In this document: positions 1-8,907 of the stretch, in pieces
How positions within the stretch are numbered: position 1 is the first letter of the stretch
Layout of the letters: the number at the start of each line of letters is the position of its first letter
Assembly: GCA_905233445.1 (NCBI GenBank)
Contig: CAJOEP010000001.1
Span: 62,001 to 126,000, forward strand
Length of the DNA: 64,000 bases
Direction of reading: 5' to 3'
From: an uncultured Bacteroidales bacterium
Lineage (GTDB): Bacteria; Bacteroidota; Bacteroidia; Bacteroidales; F082
The notes under the pieces: model-generated
Database searches by the model: none
Told to the model about the DNA's origin: nothing
Seen by the model: the letters and a program-made list of their open reading frames with translations, nothing else
Made by a program: the position numbers and the translations under genes

Positions 1-1
1 T

Positions 2-2065
2 ACCAGCTATGTGCATCACGACGGTCACGCTAACTCTGGTTACGTGGCAGGTTGGTACAGCGTTTCTAACAGCGATTTTTCCGGTGCCAACGGCGTTGAC
101 CATAACTACACATTCTTCCATTCGCAAGGTTGCGATTGCGGCGCTTTTGACGAGAGCTGTATCCTTGAGAAGATGGTGACTATCGAGAACTTTGCCGTTG
201 CGGTTATCGGAAACTCGCGTTACGGCTGGTTTAACGAAGGTCAGACCGAGGGTCCTGGCGCTCACCTTGAAAGAGAGATGACCGACGCACAGTGGGACGA
301 CCGCGTGGGATGGCTCAGCATCGCTCACGCCATCGGTAAATGTATGACAGCACCATGGGTGACAGCTCCTGGACAGTGGGAGGAAGGCGCTTTGCGTTGG
401 AACTTCTACGATATGAACGTCCTCGGCGACGGTGTCGTCAACGTGTGGCTCGACGAGCCTTTCACAGCAACAGTCGATGTGCCGGCACAGGTAGTCATTG
501 GCACTCAAACAATTAACGCAGTTGTGACAGACTCTAACGGCAATCCGTTGGTTAACTACCGCTGTATGGTTTATATGGATGGCGAGGTTATAGCGATGGG
601 TGTTACCAACGACAACGGTGTAGCCGAGATCCAATTTGAAGGCGGCTTGCAAAACGTGGGCACTATGATTATGAAGGTGCAGGGTGTGAACTCTTATCCT
701 GTTGAAGTGGAAATTATGGGTGTGCCGAGCAACACTGCATATGTGGTTTATGACGGCTATACATTGAACGGCGGCACTCAAATCGAATACGGCGGCAACT
801 ACGGATTCAATATGAATCTGAAAAACGTCGGCAGTGTCAACGCAAACAACGTGACAGCTACGATAACATGCGACAGCGAGTATGTGACAATCAACGAAGC
901 CACTGTAACAGTTGGCAATATCTCAGGAAATCAATTAGTTGCACTTGAAAATGTGTTCAATTTCAGCGTAAGCGACGCTGTGCCGAACAACACCACGGTG
1001 CGCTTTGATATTGTTTGCACCGACGGTAATGACACATGGGAAAGCCATTTCAACGCAAAAATATATGCCCCTGAGTTTGAATTGGTCAGCGCGGTTCTTG
1101 AGACATCTGCAGGCCTGTATATGAATCCTGGTGACAGCGGAACAGTGCATTTTACCTTGAAAAACAAAGGAAACGCCGCAGTTCCTTCAGCTGAGTTCAG
1201 AGTGTTCAACTCACACGATGTGATTACTATAACAACAACAGAGTGGAGCTTCGGAGCTATTGCCGCTGGTGAGGAATTTACCGCCGATATGGACTTCGTG
1301 CTGGCTGAGACAGCTGAGATTGGTGCGATGTACCAGTTGTTCTACGGAGCATATTACGGTAATTACATCCTCGATGGTGAGTATTATATCCAAGTCGGTC
1401 AGTCGATGGATGGCTTTGAGACGGGCGATTTCACAGCGTTTAACTGGCAGTTCACAAGCCCGATTTACGCTTGGACAGTTGTAACAGAGAACCCTTACGA
1501 AGGCATGTATTGCGCCAAATCATCAAGCATCAGCGACTATGAGTCAACATCAATATCGATTACAGTGGAAGTCGGACAGGCGAGCAATGTGAGTTTCTAC
1601 TACAAAGTGTCGTCGGAAACCAACTACGACAAACTGCATTTCTACATCGATGGAGAAGAGAAGAATAATTGGTCGGGTGATGTGTCATGGTCGTATGTCC
1701 TTTACGCTATTCAAGCTGGCACACACACACTTAAATGGGAATATACCAAGGACGTATCAATGTCGAGTGGCTCTGACTGCGCTTGGATTGACAATGTGGT
1801 GCTTCCGGCTTCCTCAGTGATAACCGATGTTCAGGAAGTTGTTGAAAAACATAATGTTATGGTTTATCCTAACCCTGTTAACAATGTTTTGAATGTTAAT
1901 CTCGGTGAAAATCAGTCGGATGTTGTAATCTACAACAGTGTCGGACAGACCGTCAGACGCATTGGAATGGCCTCAGGTGATGTCCAAATCAGCGTTGAAG
2001 ATTTGAATGCCGGTATCTATTTCGTGAAGGTGAACGGTGAAGTAATTAAAGTGATTAAGAGGTAA
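2..2065 (+). CDS. C25 (gingipain-like) peptidase, C-terminal part with T9SS type A sorting domain; 5' truncated by window edge
   Basis: Frame open to window start; motifs HDGHANSGY, HSQGCDCGAF, NSRYGWFNEGQTEGPGAHLEREM; C-terminal VYPNPVNNVLNV...GIYFVKVNGEVIKVIKR sorting domain. Confidence 0.85.
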   Translation, partial: TSYVHHDGHANSGYVAGWYSVSNSDFSGANGVDHNYTFFHSQGCDCGAFDESCILEKMVTIENFAVAVIGNSRYGWFNEGQTEGPGAHLEREMTDAQWDDRVGWLSIAHAIGKCMTAPWVTAPGQWEEGALRWNFYDMNVLGDGVVNVWLDEPFTATVDVPAQVVIGTQTINAVVTDSNGNPLVNYRCMVYMDGEVIAMGVTNDNGVAEIQFEGGLQNVGTMIMKVQGVNSYPVEVEIMGVPSNTAYVVYDGYTLNGGTQIEYGGNYGFNMNLKNVGSVNANNVTATITCDSEYVTINEATVTVGNISGNQLVALENVFNFSVSDAVPNNTTVRFDIVCTDGNDTWESHFNAKIYAPEFELVSAVLETSAGLYMNPGDSGTVHFTLKNKGNAAVPSAEFRVFNSHDVITITTTEWSFGAIAAGEEFTADMDFVLAETAEIGAMYQLFYGAYYGNYILDGEYYIQVGQSMDGFETGDFTAFNWQFTSPIYAWTVVTENPYEGMYCAKSSSISDYESTSISITVEVGQASNVSFYYKVSSETNYDKLHFYIDGEEKNNWSGDVSWSYVLYAIQAGTHTLKWEYTKDVSMSSGSDCAWIDNVVLPASSVITDVQEVVEKHNVMVYPNPVNNVLNVNLGENQSDVVIYNSVGQTVRRIGMASGDVQISVEDLNAGIYFVKVNGEVIKVIKR

Positions 2066-2087
2066 CACTAAACGTCTTAAATACATT

Positions 2088-2149
2088 AAGCGGCAACCTT
2101 AAGGGCTTTAACGCCATTATTGGCTTTAATGCCTTTAAGGTTGCCGCTT
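2088..2149. repeat. Palindromic repeat or bidirectional terminator; 15-bp perfect arms AAGCGGCAACCTTAA/TTAAGGTTGCCGCTT
   Basis: Direct inspection; related 60-nt copy inside murF-alr at 27221-27280. Confidence 0.85.
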
Positions 2150-2166
2150 TTATGTGATTAAGGGCT

Positions 2167-2877
2167 TTATCCTCGGTAGCAAATCACCGACAGTAAAATA
2201 TAGAAAAGGAAAACAAAAGGCAATGCTGCCCATTTAAGAATTGTGACCGCAAGAATGGCGAAAATCACCACAAAGTAGCGGAGAATGTTTTCTTTAAATT
2301 TTAAATTTTTAATTTTAAATGAGAAGAACGGCACTTCGCTAATCATCAGCCAGCTGAAAATGGCGACCATGGCAAGCAGGAAATAAGGATTCATCACTGA
2401 TTTATAGACAATGGTGTCGTTGCCGATGGTGAAAAGCATAAACGGCAGCGAGGCGATGAATAATCCTACCGCCGGCACAGGCAAACCTATGAATGATGTG
2501 CTTTGACGAGTGTCTATATTGAATTTTGCCAGTCTCACAGCTGCGAATGCCGCCAGAATGAATGCGAGCATCGGGAAGATGTTGGCATCGTGAACCCACC
2601 AGCCGATGCCGGTCTTACTCAGCAGCCACGCTACGATAAACGATGGTGCCACGCCGAACGACACCACATCTGACAACGAGTCAAGCTCACCGCCAATGGG
2701 CGACTTCGCGTTGAGCGCACGGGCGGCAAAACCGTCGAAAAAGTCAAAGATTGCGGCGATGAAGACCATCGCGGAAGCCCACAAAAGATGATTGTGATTT
2801 GTAAAAAGTATTGATACACAACCGCATAAGAGGTTGCAGCATGTAATCGTGTTCGGGATATGTTTTTTAATCGACAT
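2167..2877 (-). CDS. pssA: CDP-diacylglycerol--serine O-phosphatidyltransferase
   Basis: N-term NTITCCNLLCGC, DFFDGFAARAL...GGELDSLSDVVSFGVAPS CDP-alcohol phosphatidyltransferase motif. Confidence 0.93.
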   Translation of the reverse strand: MSIKKHIPNTITCCNLLCGCVSILFTNHNHLLWASAMVFIAAIFDFFDGFAARALNAKSPIGGELDSLSDVVSFGVAPSFIVAWLLSKTGIGWWVHDANIFPMLAFILAAFAAVRLAKFNIDTRQSTSFIGLPVPAVGLFIASLPFMLFTIGNDTIVYKSVMNPYFLLAMVAIFSWLMISEVPFFSFKIKNLKFKENILRYFVVIFAILAVTILKWAALPFVFLFYILLSVICYRG

Positions 2878-2910
2878 AAAGGTTAAATTTTTGCAAATAT
2901 ATAAAACTTT

Positions 2911-3825
2911 TTATTGCTGGCGGTAAGAATTTGGAGTGCATCCTGTGTGCGACTTGAAATATTTATAGAAAAACGATTGGTTCGGAAAGTTTAGCTGGTC
3001 TGCTATCTCCTTGACACTCATGTCAGTATGACGCAGAAGATGCTGAGCCTCGAGTATCACATATTTATTAATAATGTCAGGAGCTGAGAACCCACTCACA
3101 TTTTTGATAATTTGCGACAGATATTTTGACGAGATGCACAGTTTGTCGGCGTAGAAGCCCATCGAACGCTCTTTGCTGTGATGTTTCTCGACAAGTTCTA
3201 TAAACATCTCAAACATTCTTTTCTGTCGAGTGGAGGTCGGCCTTTCGTCGTTTTCCTCGACGGCGTGAAGGCGTTTCATGAGCATCCCGCCAATGAGATA
3301 AAAAATGGAGGTTAGAAGATAACTGATGCTATCGTCGCGATACTCTGAGTCTGTATTTATAACATTATCAATGAGTTTGAAGTATTGCATCGAGAGCTCA
3401 ACTTCTTCGGGAGCCATTTCCATAATTGGGCTTTTAAGCATATTGATGGCATCCACAAATATTTTGTCGAGGTCGGAGCTGAGCTTGTTCATGTATTGTG
3501 GCGAGACGGCTAGAATTGTCAGTTCTACGATTTCCTTGTTAGGATCGACAGTTTCCAACTGTATGATATTGTTGGGGGTATTAATCGCCAACATGCCGTC
3601 GTGAATCTCATATTCATTAAGGTTTATGATGCATTTCAGGTGGCCTCTACGGCAATATGCGGCGACATAACCCTCGATGCGGCTGGGGAACTTAAGTAGT
3701 CCCAAATCAACGTTGTTGGTTTGGCGCGCGAGGATAAAATCATCGCCAATGCTGATGATATCGTCCTTCAGAAACAGTTCCCTCACTTTCGAAAGAGTAA
3801 ATTTGTTATATGACTTATTGTCCAT
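2911..3825 (-). CDS. AraC family transcriptional regulator
   Basis: C-terminal HTH: SMGFYADKLCISSKYLSQIIKNVSG...IADQLNFPNQSFFYKYFKSHTGCTPNSYR. Confidence 0.92.
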   Translation of the reverse strand: MDNKSYNKFTLSKVRELFLKDDIISIGDDFILARQTNNVDLGLLKFPSRIEGYVAAYCRRGHLKCIINLNEYEIHDGMLAINTPNNIIQLETVDPNKEIVELTILAVSPQYMNKLSSDLDKIFVDAINMLKSPIMEMAPEEVELSMQYFKLIDNVINTDSEYRDDSISYLLTSIFYLIGGMLMKRLHAVEENDERPTSTRQKRMFEMFIELVEKHHSKERSMGFYADKLCISSKYLSQIIKNVSGFSAPDIINKYVILEAQHLLRHTDMSVKEIADQLNFPNQSFFYKYFKSHTGCTPNSYRQQ

Positions 3826-3996
3826 TGGGAAATTATTTTCGACAAAATTATACTATTTATCTCATATATTGTTCTTTTTTTTTCAAAAATTCGACTTTTA
3901 GATACTTTTTAGTCAAAATTTGACCTTTACAGGTATTAAAAAGTGTTGTTATTTTGCATCATGATTTTGAAAAGGGATATAAATAGTATAAAAATA

Positions 3997-5511
3997 ATGA
4001 AAAGTGTAACAATTACAAGGAATTTGGCTGTTTTAGCCGTGCTTTGCATGACGACCCTCTCTGTGTGGTCGCAGCAGGTCCTGTCGTTGCAGGACTGCCG
4101 CGACATGGCGCTTGAGAATAACAAGAATCTCAAGATTTCGCAGGAGAAGGTCAATATGGCGAACTACGACAGAAAAATAGCGCGGTCGAACTACTTCCCG
4201 ACGATTTCGGCGCAGGGAACGTACATGCACAACGAGAAACAGCTTCAGCTGCTGAGCGACGACAAAATCAACACTATCAACACCATCGGCACATCGCTGC
4301 AGAATGATGTAAACGGCTTCATCGACCCGGTCATTCAAGATTTGATGCAGAATCCGTTGATGTATCAGATTATCATGAACAGTCCTGAGCTTCAGGCACT
4401 TATCCAGGATTTGCATCACATCGGCGCATTCGAGACCATCGATGCCATCGGGCAGGAGGTGACAAAAAACTTCATCCTCGACACACGAAACGTGTATGCC
4501 GGAATGATTACCGTTATGGAGCCGGTGTATGCCGGTGGCAAAATCCGCGCTTACAACAAGGTGGCTCGCTATGCAGAAGATTTGGCTGAAAGCCAGCTTT
4601 CGACCGAGCAGCAGGAAATAATAATTGCCACCGACAAGGCCTACTGGCAGATTGTGTCGCTTGCAAACAAGCAAAAACTCACCGAGAACTATGTCGAACT
4701 GCTTCGGACAATGTCGAGTAATGTCGATAAACTTGTCACGGAAGGCATGGCGACAAACGCCGACAAGCTTTCAATAAAGGTGAAACTCAACGAAGGTGAG
4801 CTTACATTAATAAAGGTGCAGAACGGCGTGGCACTCTCAAAGATGCTGCTCTGCCAAAGCTGCGGATTGCCGATTGACACCAATATCATCCTCGAAGACG
4901 AAAACCTTGAAGACGTGGCGGTGCCTGTGTACGCAACCGAATACACTGAAGATGATATTGTCAACAACCGTCCTGAGCTTAAGAGCCTCTCGATAGCTTC
5001 AAATATTTATGACAAAAAAGTGAATATAGCACGTGCGGAGTTTCTTCCCACCGTTGCTGTCTTCGGCAACTACATTGTGACAAATCCCTCTCTTTTCAAC
5101 GGATTCGAAACAGAGTTTCATGGCATGTATAACTTCGGCGTTGTCGCAAAAGTGCCGCTTTTTCATTTCGGCGAGGGCTATAACAAAGTCCGTAAGGCAC
5201 AGTCGGAAGCAATGATTTACAAACTCAAATTTGAAGACACCAAAGAGCTCGTTATGCTCCAAGTCAGTCAGTATGAGAAAAAGATAGAAGAGGCAAAGTC
5301 GCGTTTGCAGATGACGACCGAAAAGATGACGGATGCAGAGGAAAATCTGCGTATGGCGACAATCGGTTTCAATGAGGGCGTGATTCCGTCATCGACACTT
5401 GAGGCGGCGCAGACGGCATGGATGCAGGCTCATTCGGAATATATCGACGCCAAAATCGACGTCATCATGGCAAATACATATCTTAGAAAAGCAGTAGGAA
5501 ACTTAAATTAA
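3997..5511 (+). CDS. TolC family outer membrane efflux protein
   Basis: Signal peptide, VLSLQDCRDMALENNKNLKISQEKV, TolC-type repeat architecture; internal ATG chosen over the TTG at 3943. Confidence 0.9.
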   Translation: MKSVTITRNLAVLAVLCMTTLSVWSQQVLSLQDCRDMALENNKNLKISQEKVNMANYDRKIARSNYFPTISAQGTYMHNEKQLQLLSDDKINTINTIGTSLQNDVNGFIDPVIQDLMQNPLMYQIIMNSPELQALIQDLHHIGAFETIDAIGQEVTKNFILDTRNVYAGMITVMEPVYAGGKIRAYNKVARYAEDLAESQLSTEQQEIIIATDKAYWQIVSLANKQKLTENYVELLRTMSSNVDKLVTEGMATNADKLSIKVKLNEGELTLIKVQNGVALSKMLLCQSCGLPIDTNIILEDENLEDVAVPVYATEYTEDDIVNNRPELKSLSIASNIYDKKVNIARAEFLPTVAVFGNYIVTNPSLFNGFETEFHGMYNFGVVAKVPLFHFGEGYNKVRKAQSEAMIYKLKFEDTKELVMLQVSQYEKKIEEAKSRLQMTTEKMTDAEENLRMATIGFNEGVIPSSTLEAAQTAWMQAHSEYIDAKIDVIMANTYLRKAVGNLN

Positions 5512-5517
5512 TTCGTT

Positions 5518-6522
5518 ATGGCAACAGAAAAAACACAAAGAATAAACACTTTCATCGCATTGGCGGTGTTGGGATTAGTTATAGCAACCGTATGTGTCAT
5601 AGGCTCAATCACTTACGGCAAGACAAACGAAATCATGCAGGGTCAGATGGAGACAACGGAATACCGTGTCTCGAGTAAGGTCCCGGGTAGAATTCTGGAA
5701 TTCAGGGTTAAAGAAGGCGACAAGGTGAAGGCTGGCGATACGCTGGCAATCATAGAGGCCCCGGAAGTGCTTGCGAAGCTGGCACAGGCCGAAGCTGTCA
5801 GAACAGCCGCAGAGGCATTGAGCGAGAAAGCTGAAGGCGGAGCGCGCGAAGAGCAGATACAGGGCGCTTATGAATTGTGGCAGAAAGCAATCGTCAACCG
5901 CGACATCTGGGAAAAATCGTTCAAACGTGTCAAGAATCTTTATAACGAAGGTGTGGTGAGTGAACAGAAATACGATGAGACGAAGGCGCAGTACGACGCT
6001 GCCGTGGCAACAGAAAAAGCTGCAAAATCGCAGTACGACCTTGCGGTAAAAGGCGCTCAACAAGAAGACAAAGACATGGCGGCTGCTAAGGTCGCTCAAG
6101 CCAACGGCGTCGTGGCAGAAGTCGACTCGTACATCCATGAGACATTCTTGCTTGCCTACGCCGACGGTGAGGTGACGGATATCTTCCCGCATATCGGCGA
6201 GCTCGTCGGCACTGGTGCTCCAATCATGAACATCGCGATGATGGACGACTTGTGGGCCACGTTCAACGTGCGCGAAGACCACCTCATGAAACTGCCTCTC
6301 GGAAGCCGTTTCACTGCTGAGTTCCCGGCATTGGGCGCATCGGTAGTGATGGAAGTCTCTTATATGAAAGACAGAGGCGACTATGCAGCATGGAAGGCTA
6401 CAAAACAAACCGGACAATACGATCTCAAGACCTTTGAAGTGCGTGCCGTGCCAACAGCAAAGGTCGATGGCTTAAGACCAGGAATGACTGTCATTTACAG
6501 AATCGGTGAGGTGTCGAAATGA
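5518..6522 (+). CDS. HlyD family secretion / membrane fusion protein
   Basis: Single N-term TM, VSSKVPGRILEFRVKEGDKVKAGDTLAIIEAPE biotinyl-lipoyl-like domain, GLRPGMTVIYRI. Confidence 0.92.
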   Translation: MATEKTQRINTFIALAVLGLVIATVCVIGSITYGKTNEIMQGQMETTEYRVSSKVPGRILEFRVKEGDKVKAGDTLAIIEAPEVLAKLAQAEAVRTAAEALSEKAEGGAREEQIQGAYELWQKAIVNRDIWEKSFKRVKNLYNEGVVSEQKYDETKAQYDAAVATEKAAKSQYDLAVKGAQQEDKDMAAAKVAQANGVVAEVDSYIHETFLLAYADGEVTDIFPHIGELVGTGAPIMNIAMMDDLWATFNVREDHLMKLPLGSRFTAEFPALGASVVMEVSYMKDRGDYAAWKATKQTGQYDLKTFEVRAVPTAKVDGLRPGMTVIYRIGEVSK

Positions 6523-7688
6523 ACGGATTGAATCAGATATGGGCTATCGCGAAACGTGAGCAGAAAAGGATGCTGGCGCGAGGAATCTATACTTTTTGTA
6601 TGGTTCTTGCACCCATCATGGCGTTCCTTTTCTTCACCACGCTGATGGGCGAGGGCCTCCCGTCGGAACTGCCTGCCGGCGTTGTCGATGAGGACAACAC
6701 CGTCACCACTCGTGAGGTAATACGCAACCTCGACTCCTTCCAGCAAACCAACATCGTGGAGCATTACGCCGATGTGGCTTCGGCGCGAAAAGCCATGCAG
6801 CAAGGAAAGATTTACGCTTTCTATTATATCCCGAAAGGTACGACACAGCTCGCCATCTCCGGCAAGCAGCCTACGGTGTCGTTCTACACCGCCGCATCGT
6901 ACCTCATCCCCGGCTCACTGGCGTATCGCGACATGAAAATGATGTCGGAATATGCCTCCGGAGCCGTCGGACGGGCGACACTTTATGCCAAAGGATACAC
7001 CGAAGACCAGGCCATGGCGGTGCTGCAGCCAATAAAAATGGAGATGCACGCCGTCAACAACCCGAGTCTGAACTATTCGGTTTACCTCTGTAACACATTG
7101 CTTCCAGGAATAATAATGCTGCTAATCATGCAGGTGTCGATTTATTCGATTTATGTCGAGATGAAGGAAGAGACAGCTAGGGAATGGCTGGCGATGGCCG
7201 ACAACGACATCGTTAAAGCCTTGATAGGCAAGCTTTTGCCTCAGGTTACTACTTGGCTTTTGATGGGCTTGTTCTGCCTGTTCCTGCTTTATGGCGTGTG
7301 GAGGTTCCCTTTGAACAGCGGAATCTGGCCGATGTTGCTCAACATGTTCCTGCTCATCAACTCTTCGCTGGCATTGGGCGTCTTCTTCTGCGGACTGGTG
7401 CCGTCGTTGCGATGGGCGTTGAGCCTCGCGACACTTTGGGGCGTGCTTTCGTTCCCAATCTCAGGCTTCTCGTTCCCGCAAATGGCATTCCCCGACACGT
7501 TGAAAGGCCTGTCGTGGCTGTTCCCGTTGCGGCACTACTTCCTGATTTATGTTGACCAAGCACTCAACGGACTGCCGCTGTATTATTCGTGGCTTAACAT
7601 CGCCATCATGATAGCTTTCTGGGGTCTCCCGATAATGCTTCTGGGACGTTTGAGAAAATTCTTGTTAGAATTCCATTACACGCATTAA
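6519..7688 (+). CDS. ABC-2 type transporter permease
   Basis: N-term TM plus large extracytoplasmic domain, C-terminal TM cluster (SLALGVFFCGLVPSLRWALSLATLWGVLSFPISGFSFP). Confidence 0.85.
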   Translation: MNGLNQIWAIAKREQKRMLARGIYTFCMVLAPIMAFLFFTTLMGEGLPSELPAGVVDEDNTVTTREVIRNLDSFQQTNIVEHYADVASARKAMQQGKIYAFYYIPKGTTQLAISGKQPTVSFYTAASYLIPGSLAYRDMKMMSEYASGAVGRATLYAKGYTEDQAMAVLQPIKMEMHAVNNPSLNYSVYLCNTLLPGIIMLLIMQVSIYSIYVEMKEETAREWLAMADNDIVKALIGKLLPQVTTWLLMGLFCLFLLYGVWRFPLNSGIWPMLLNMFLLINSSLALGVFFCGLVPSLRWALSLATLWGVLSFPISGFSFPQMAFPDTLKGLSWLFPLRHYFLIYVDQALNGLPLYYSWLNIAIMIAFWGLPIMLLGRLRKFLLEFHYTH

Positions 7689-7689
7689 A

Positions 7690-8865
7690 TTGTTGATTAT
7701 GAAATGGTTAAGAAATACAATAGAAGTTTGGGCATATGAAATGAAATGCGCGTTACTCGATGAAGGCGTCATTGTCTTCTTCATCATCGTGCCGTTGCTT
7801 TACCCGCTTCTTTACGCATATCTATATAATCATGAGAGCGTCAGAGAGGTGCCGACGGTGGTTGTGGATAATAGCCATTCGCAGCTTAGCCGTGAGTTTA
7901 CACGCCGTGTCGATGCCACTGGCGATGTTCAGATAATCTCACATTGTCAGGACATGGAGGAGGCGCAGCGGATGATTCACAGCCGCGACGCTTATTGCCT
8001 GATTTATATCCCGAAAGACTTCGCAAAAGATGTGGCTGAACATCGGCAGACCACTGTGGAATTGTATTCAGATATGAGCGGAATTCTTTATTACAAGGCG
8101 GTTTTGAGCAGCTGCACCGAGGTGTCCCTCGACATGAACAAGGAAATCAAGGCATCGTTGATTCCAGGCGCTACCGAACAGCAAATCTCCACTTTCCAAT
8201 ACCCAATAGAATATAAATATGTACCTATGTTCAACACCCAAAGCGGCTTTGCCACGTTCATCATCCCTGCTGTTTTGATGATGATTATCCAGCAAACCAT
8301 GGTGCTTGGCGTTGGCATGATGGCAGGCGAGGAGCGCGAAAAAGTGCGTAAACACATAGCAGAACCACATATCATAGGAAAAAATCCTGTCGAGATCCTG
8401 ATGGGAAAATCATCTGTCATTTTTACAATCTATGTTATTGTAGCTGTTTATCTTGTGTGCGTCGTACCAATACTATTCAATCTTGTGCATATCTGGAGAT
8501 GGCAGACATTGCTGGCGTTTATGGTGCCTTACATAGCTGCGTGCACGTTCTTCAGCATATCACTTTCTTCAATAGCTCACGATAGGGAATCGTTTATTAT
8601 CATGTTTGTATTCATCTCAATTCCGTTATTGTTCGCTAGCGGAATCTCGTGGCCGGCAAGCAATATCCCAATGTTTTGGAAGGGGTTTTCTTGGCTGTTT
8701 CCGTCCACATTCGGCATAAACGGCTATGTGAGAATTACCGAAATGGGAGCAACACTTGAAGATGTACAGCATGAACTGAACGCACTGTGGATTCAGACGC
8801 TTGTGTATCTTGGCATCTCTTATTTGGTTTATAAGAGAACTTACGGAAAACAATTGTGGGCGTAA
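7690..8865 (+). CDS. ABC-2 type transporter permease (second subunit)
   Basis: Same architecture as the upstream gene; VVVDNSHSQLSREFTRRVDATGDVQI, ISIPLLFASGISWP. Confidence 0.85.
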   Translation: MLIMKWLRNTIEVWAYEMKCALLDEGVIVFFIIVPLLYPLLYAYLYNHESVREVPTVVVDNSHSQLSREFTRRVDATGDVQIISHCQDMEEAQRMIHSRDAYCLIYIPKDFAKDVAEHRQTTVELYSDMSGILYYKAVLSSCTEVSLDMNKEIKASLIPGATEQQISTFQYPIEYKYVPMFNTQSGFATFIIPAVLMMIIQQTMVLGVGMMAGEEREKVRKHIAEPHIIGKNPVEILMGKSSVIFTIYVIVAVYLVCVVPILFNLVHIWRWQTLLAFMVPYIAACTFFSISLSSIAHDRESFIIMFVFISIPLLFASGISWPASNIPMFWKGFSWLFPSTFGINGYVRITEMGATLEDVQHELNALWIQTLVYLGISYLVYKRTYGKQLWA

Positions 8866-8877
8866 TGAAAAAATTCA

Positions 8878-8905
8878 TATCTTTGCAATTTGTATTAATT
8901 GCAAA
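8878..8905 (+). promoter_or_regulatory. Bacteroidetes -7 element TATCTTTG overlapping inverted repeat TTTGCAATT-tgtatt-AATTGCAAA
   Basis: Perfect 9-bp arms just upstream of the RND gene start. Confidence 0.55.
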
Positions 8906-8907
8906 TT

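Noticed and set aside
4033-4674. 213-aa antisense ORF opposite TolC
   Set aside because: Same reason; the TolC frame is clearly the coding one.
5605-6417. 270-aa antisense ORF opposite the HlyD gene
   Set aside because: Shadow ORF: strong coding signal is on the other strand and the translated sequence is Cys/His/Phe-rich without motifs.
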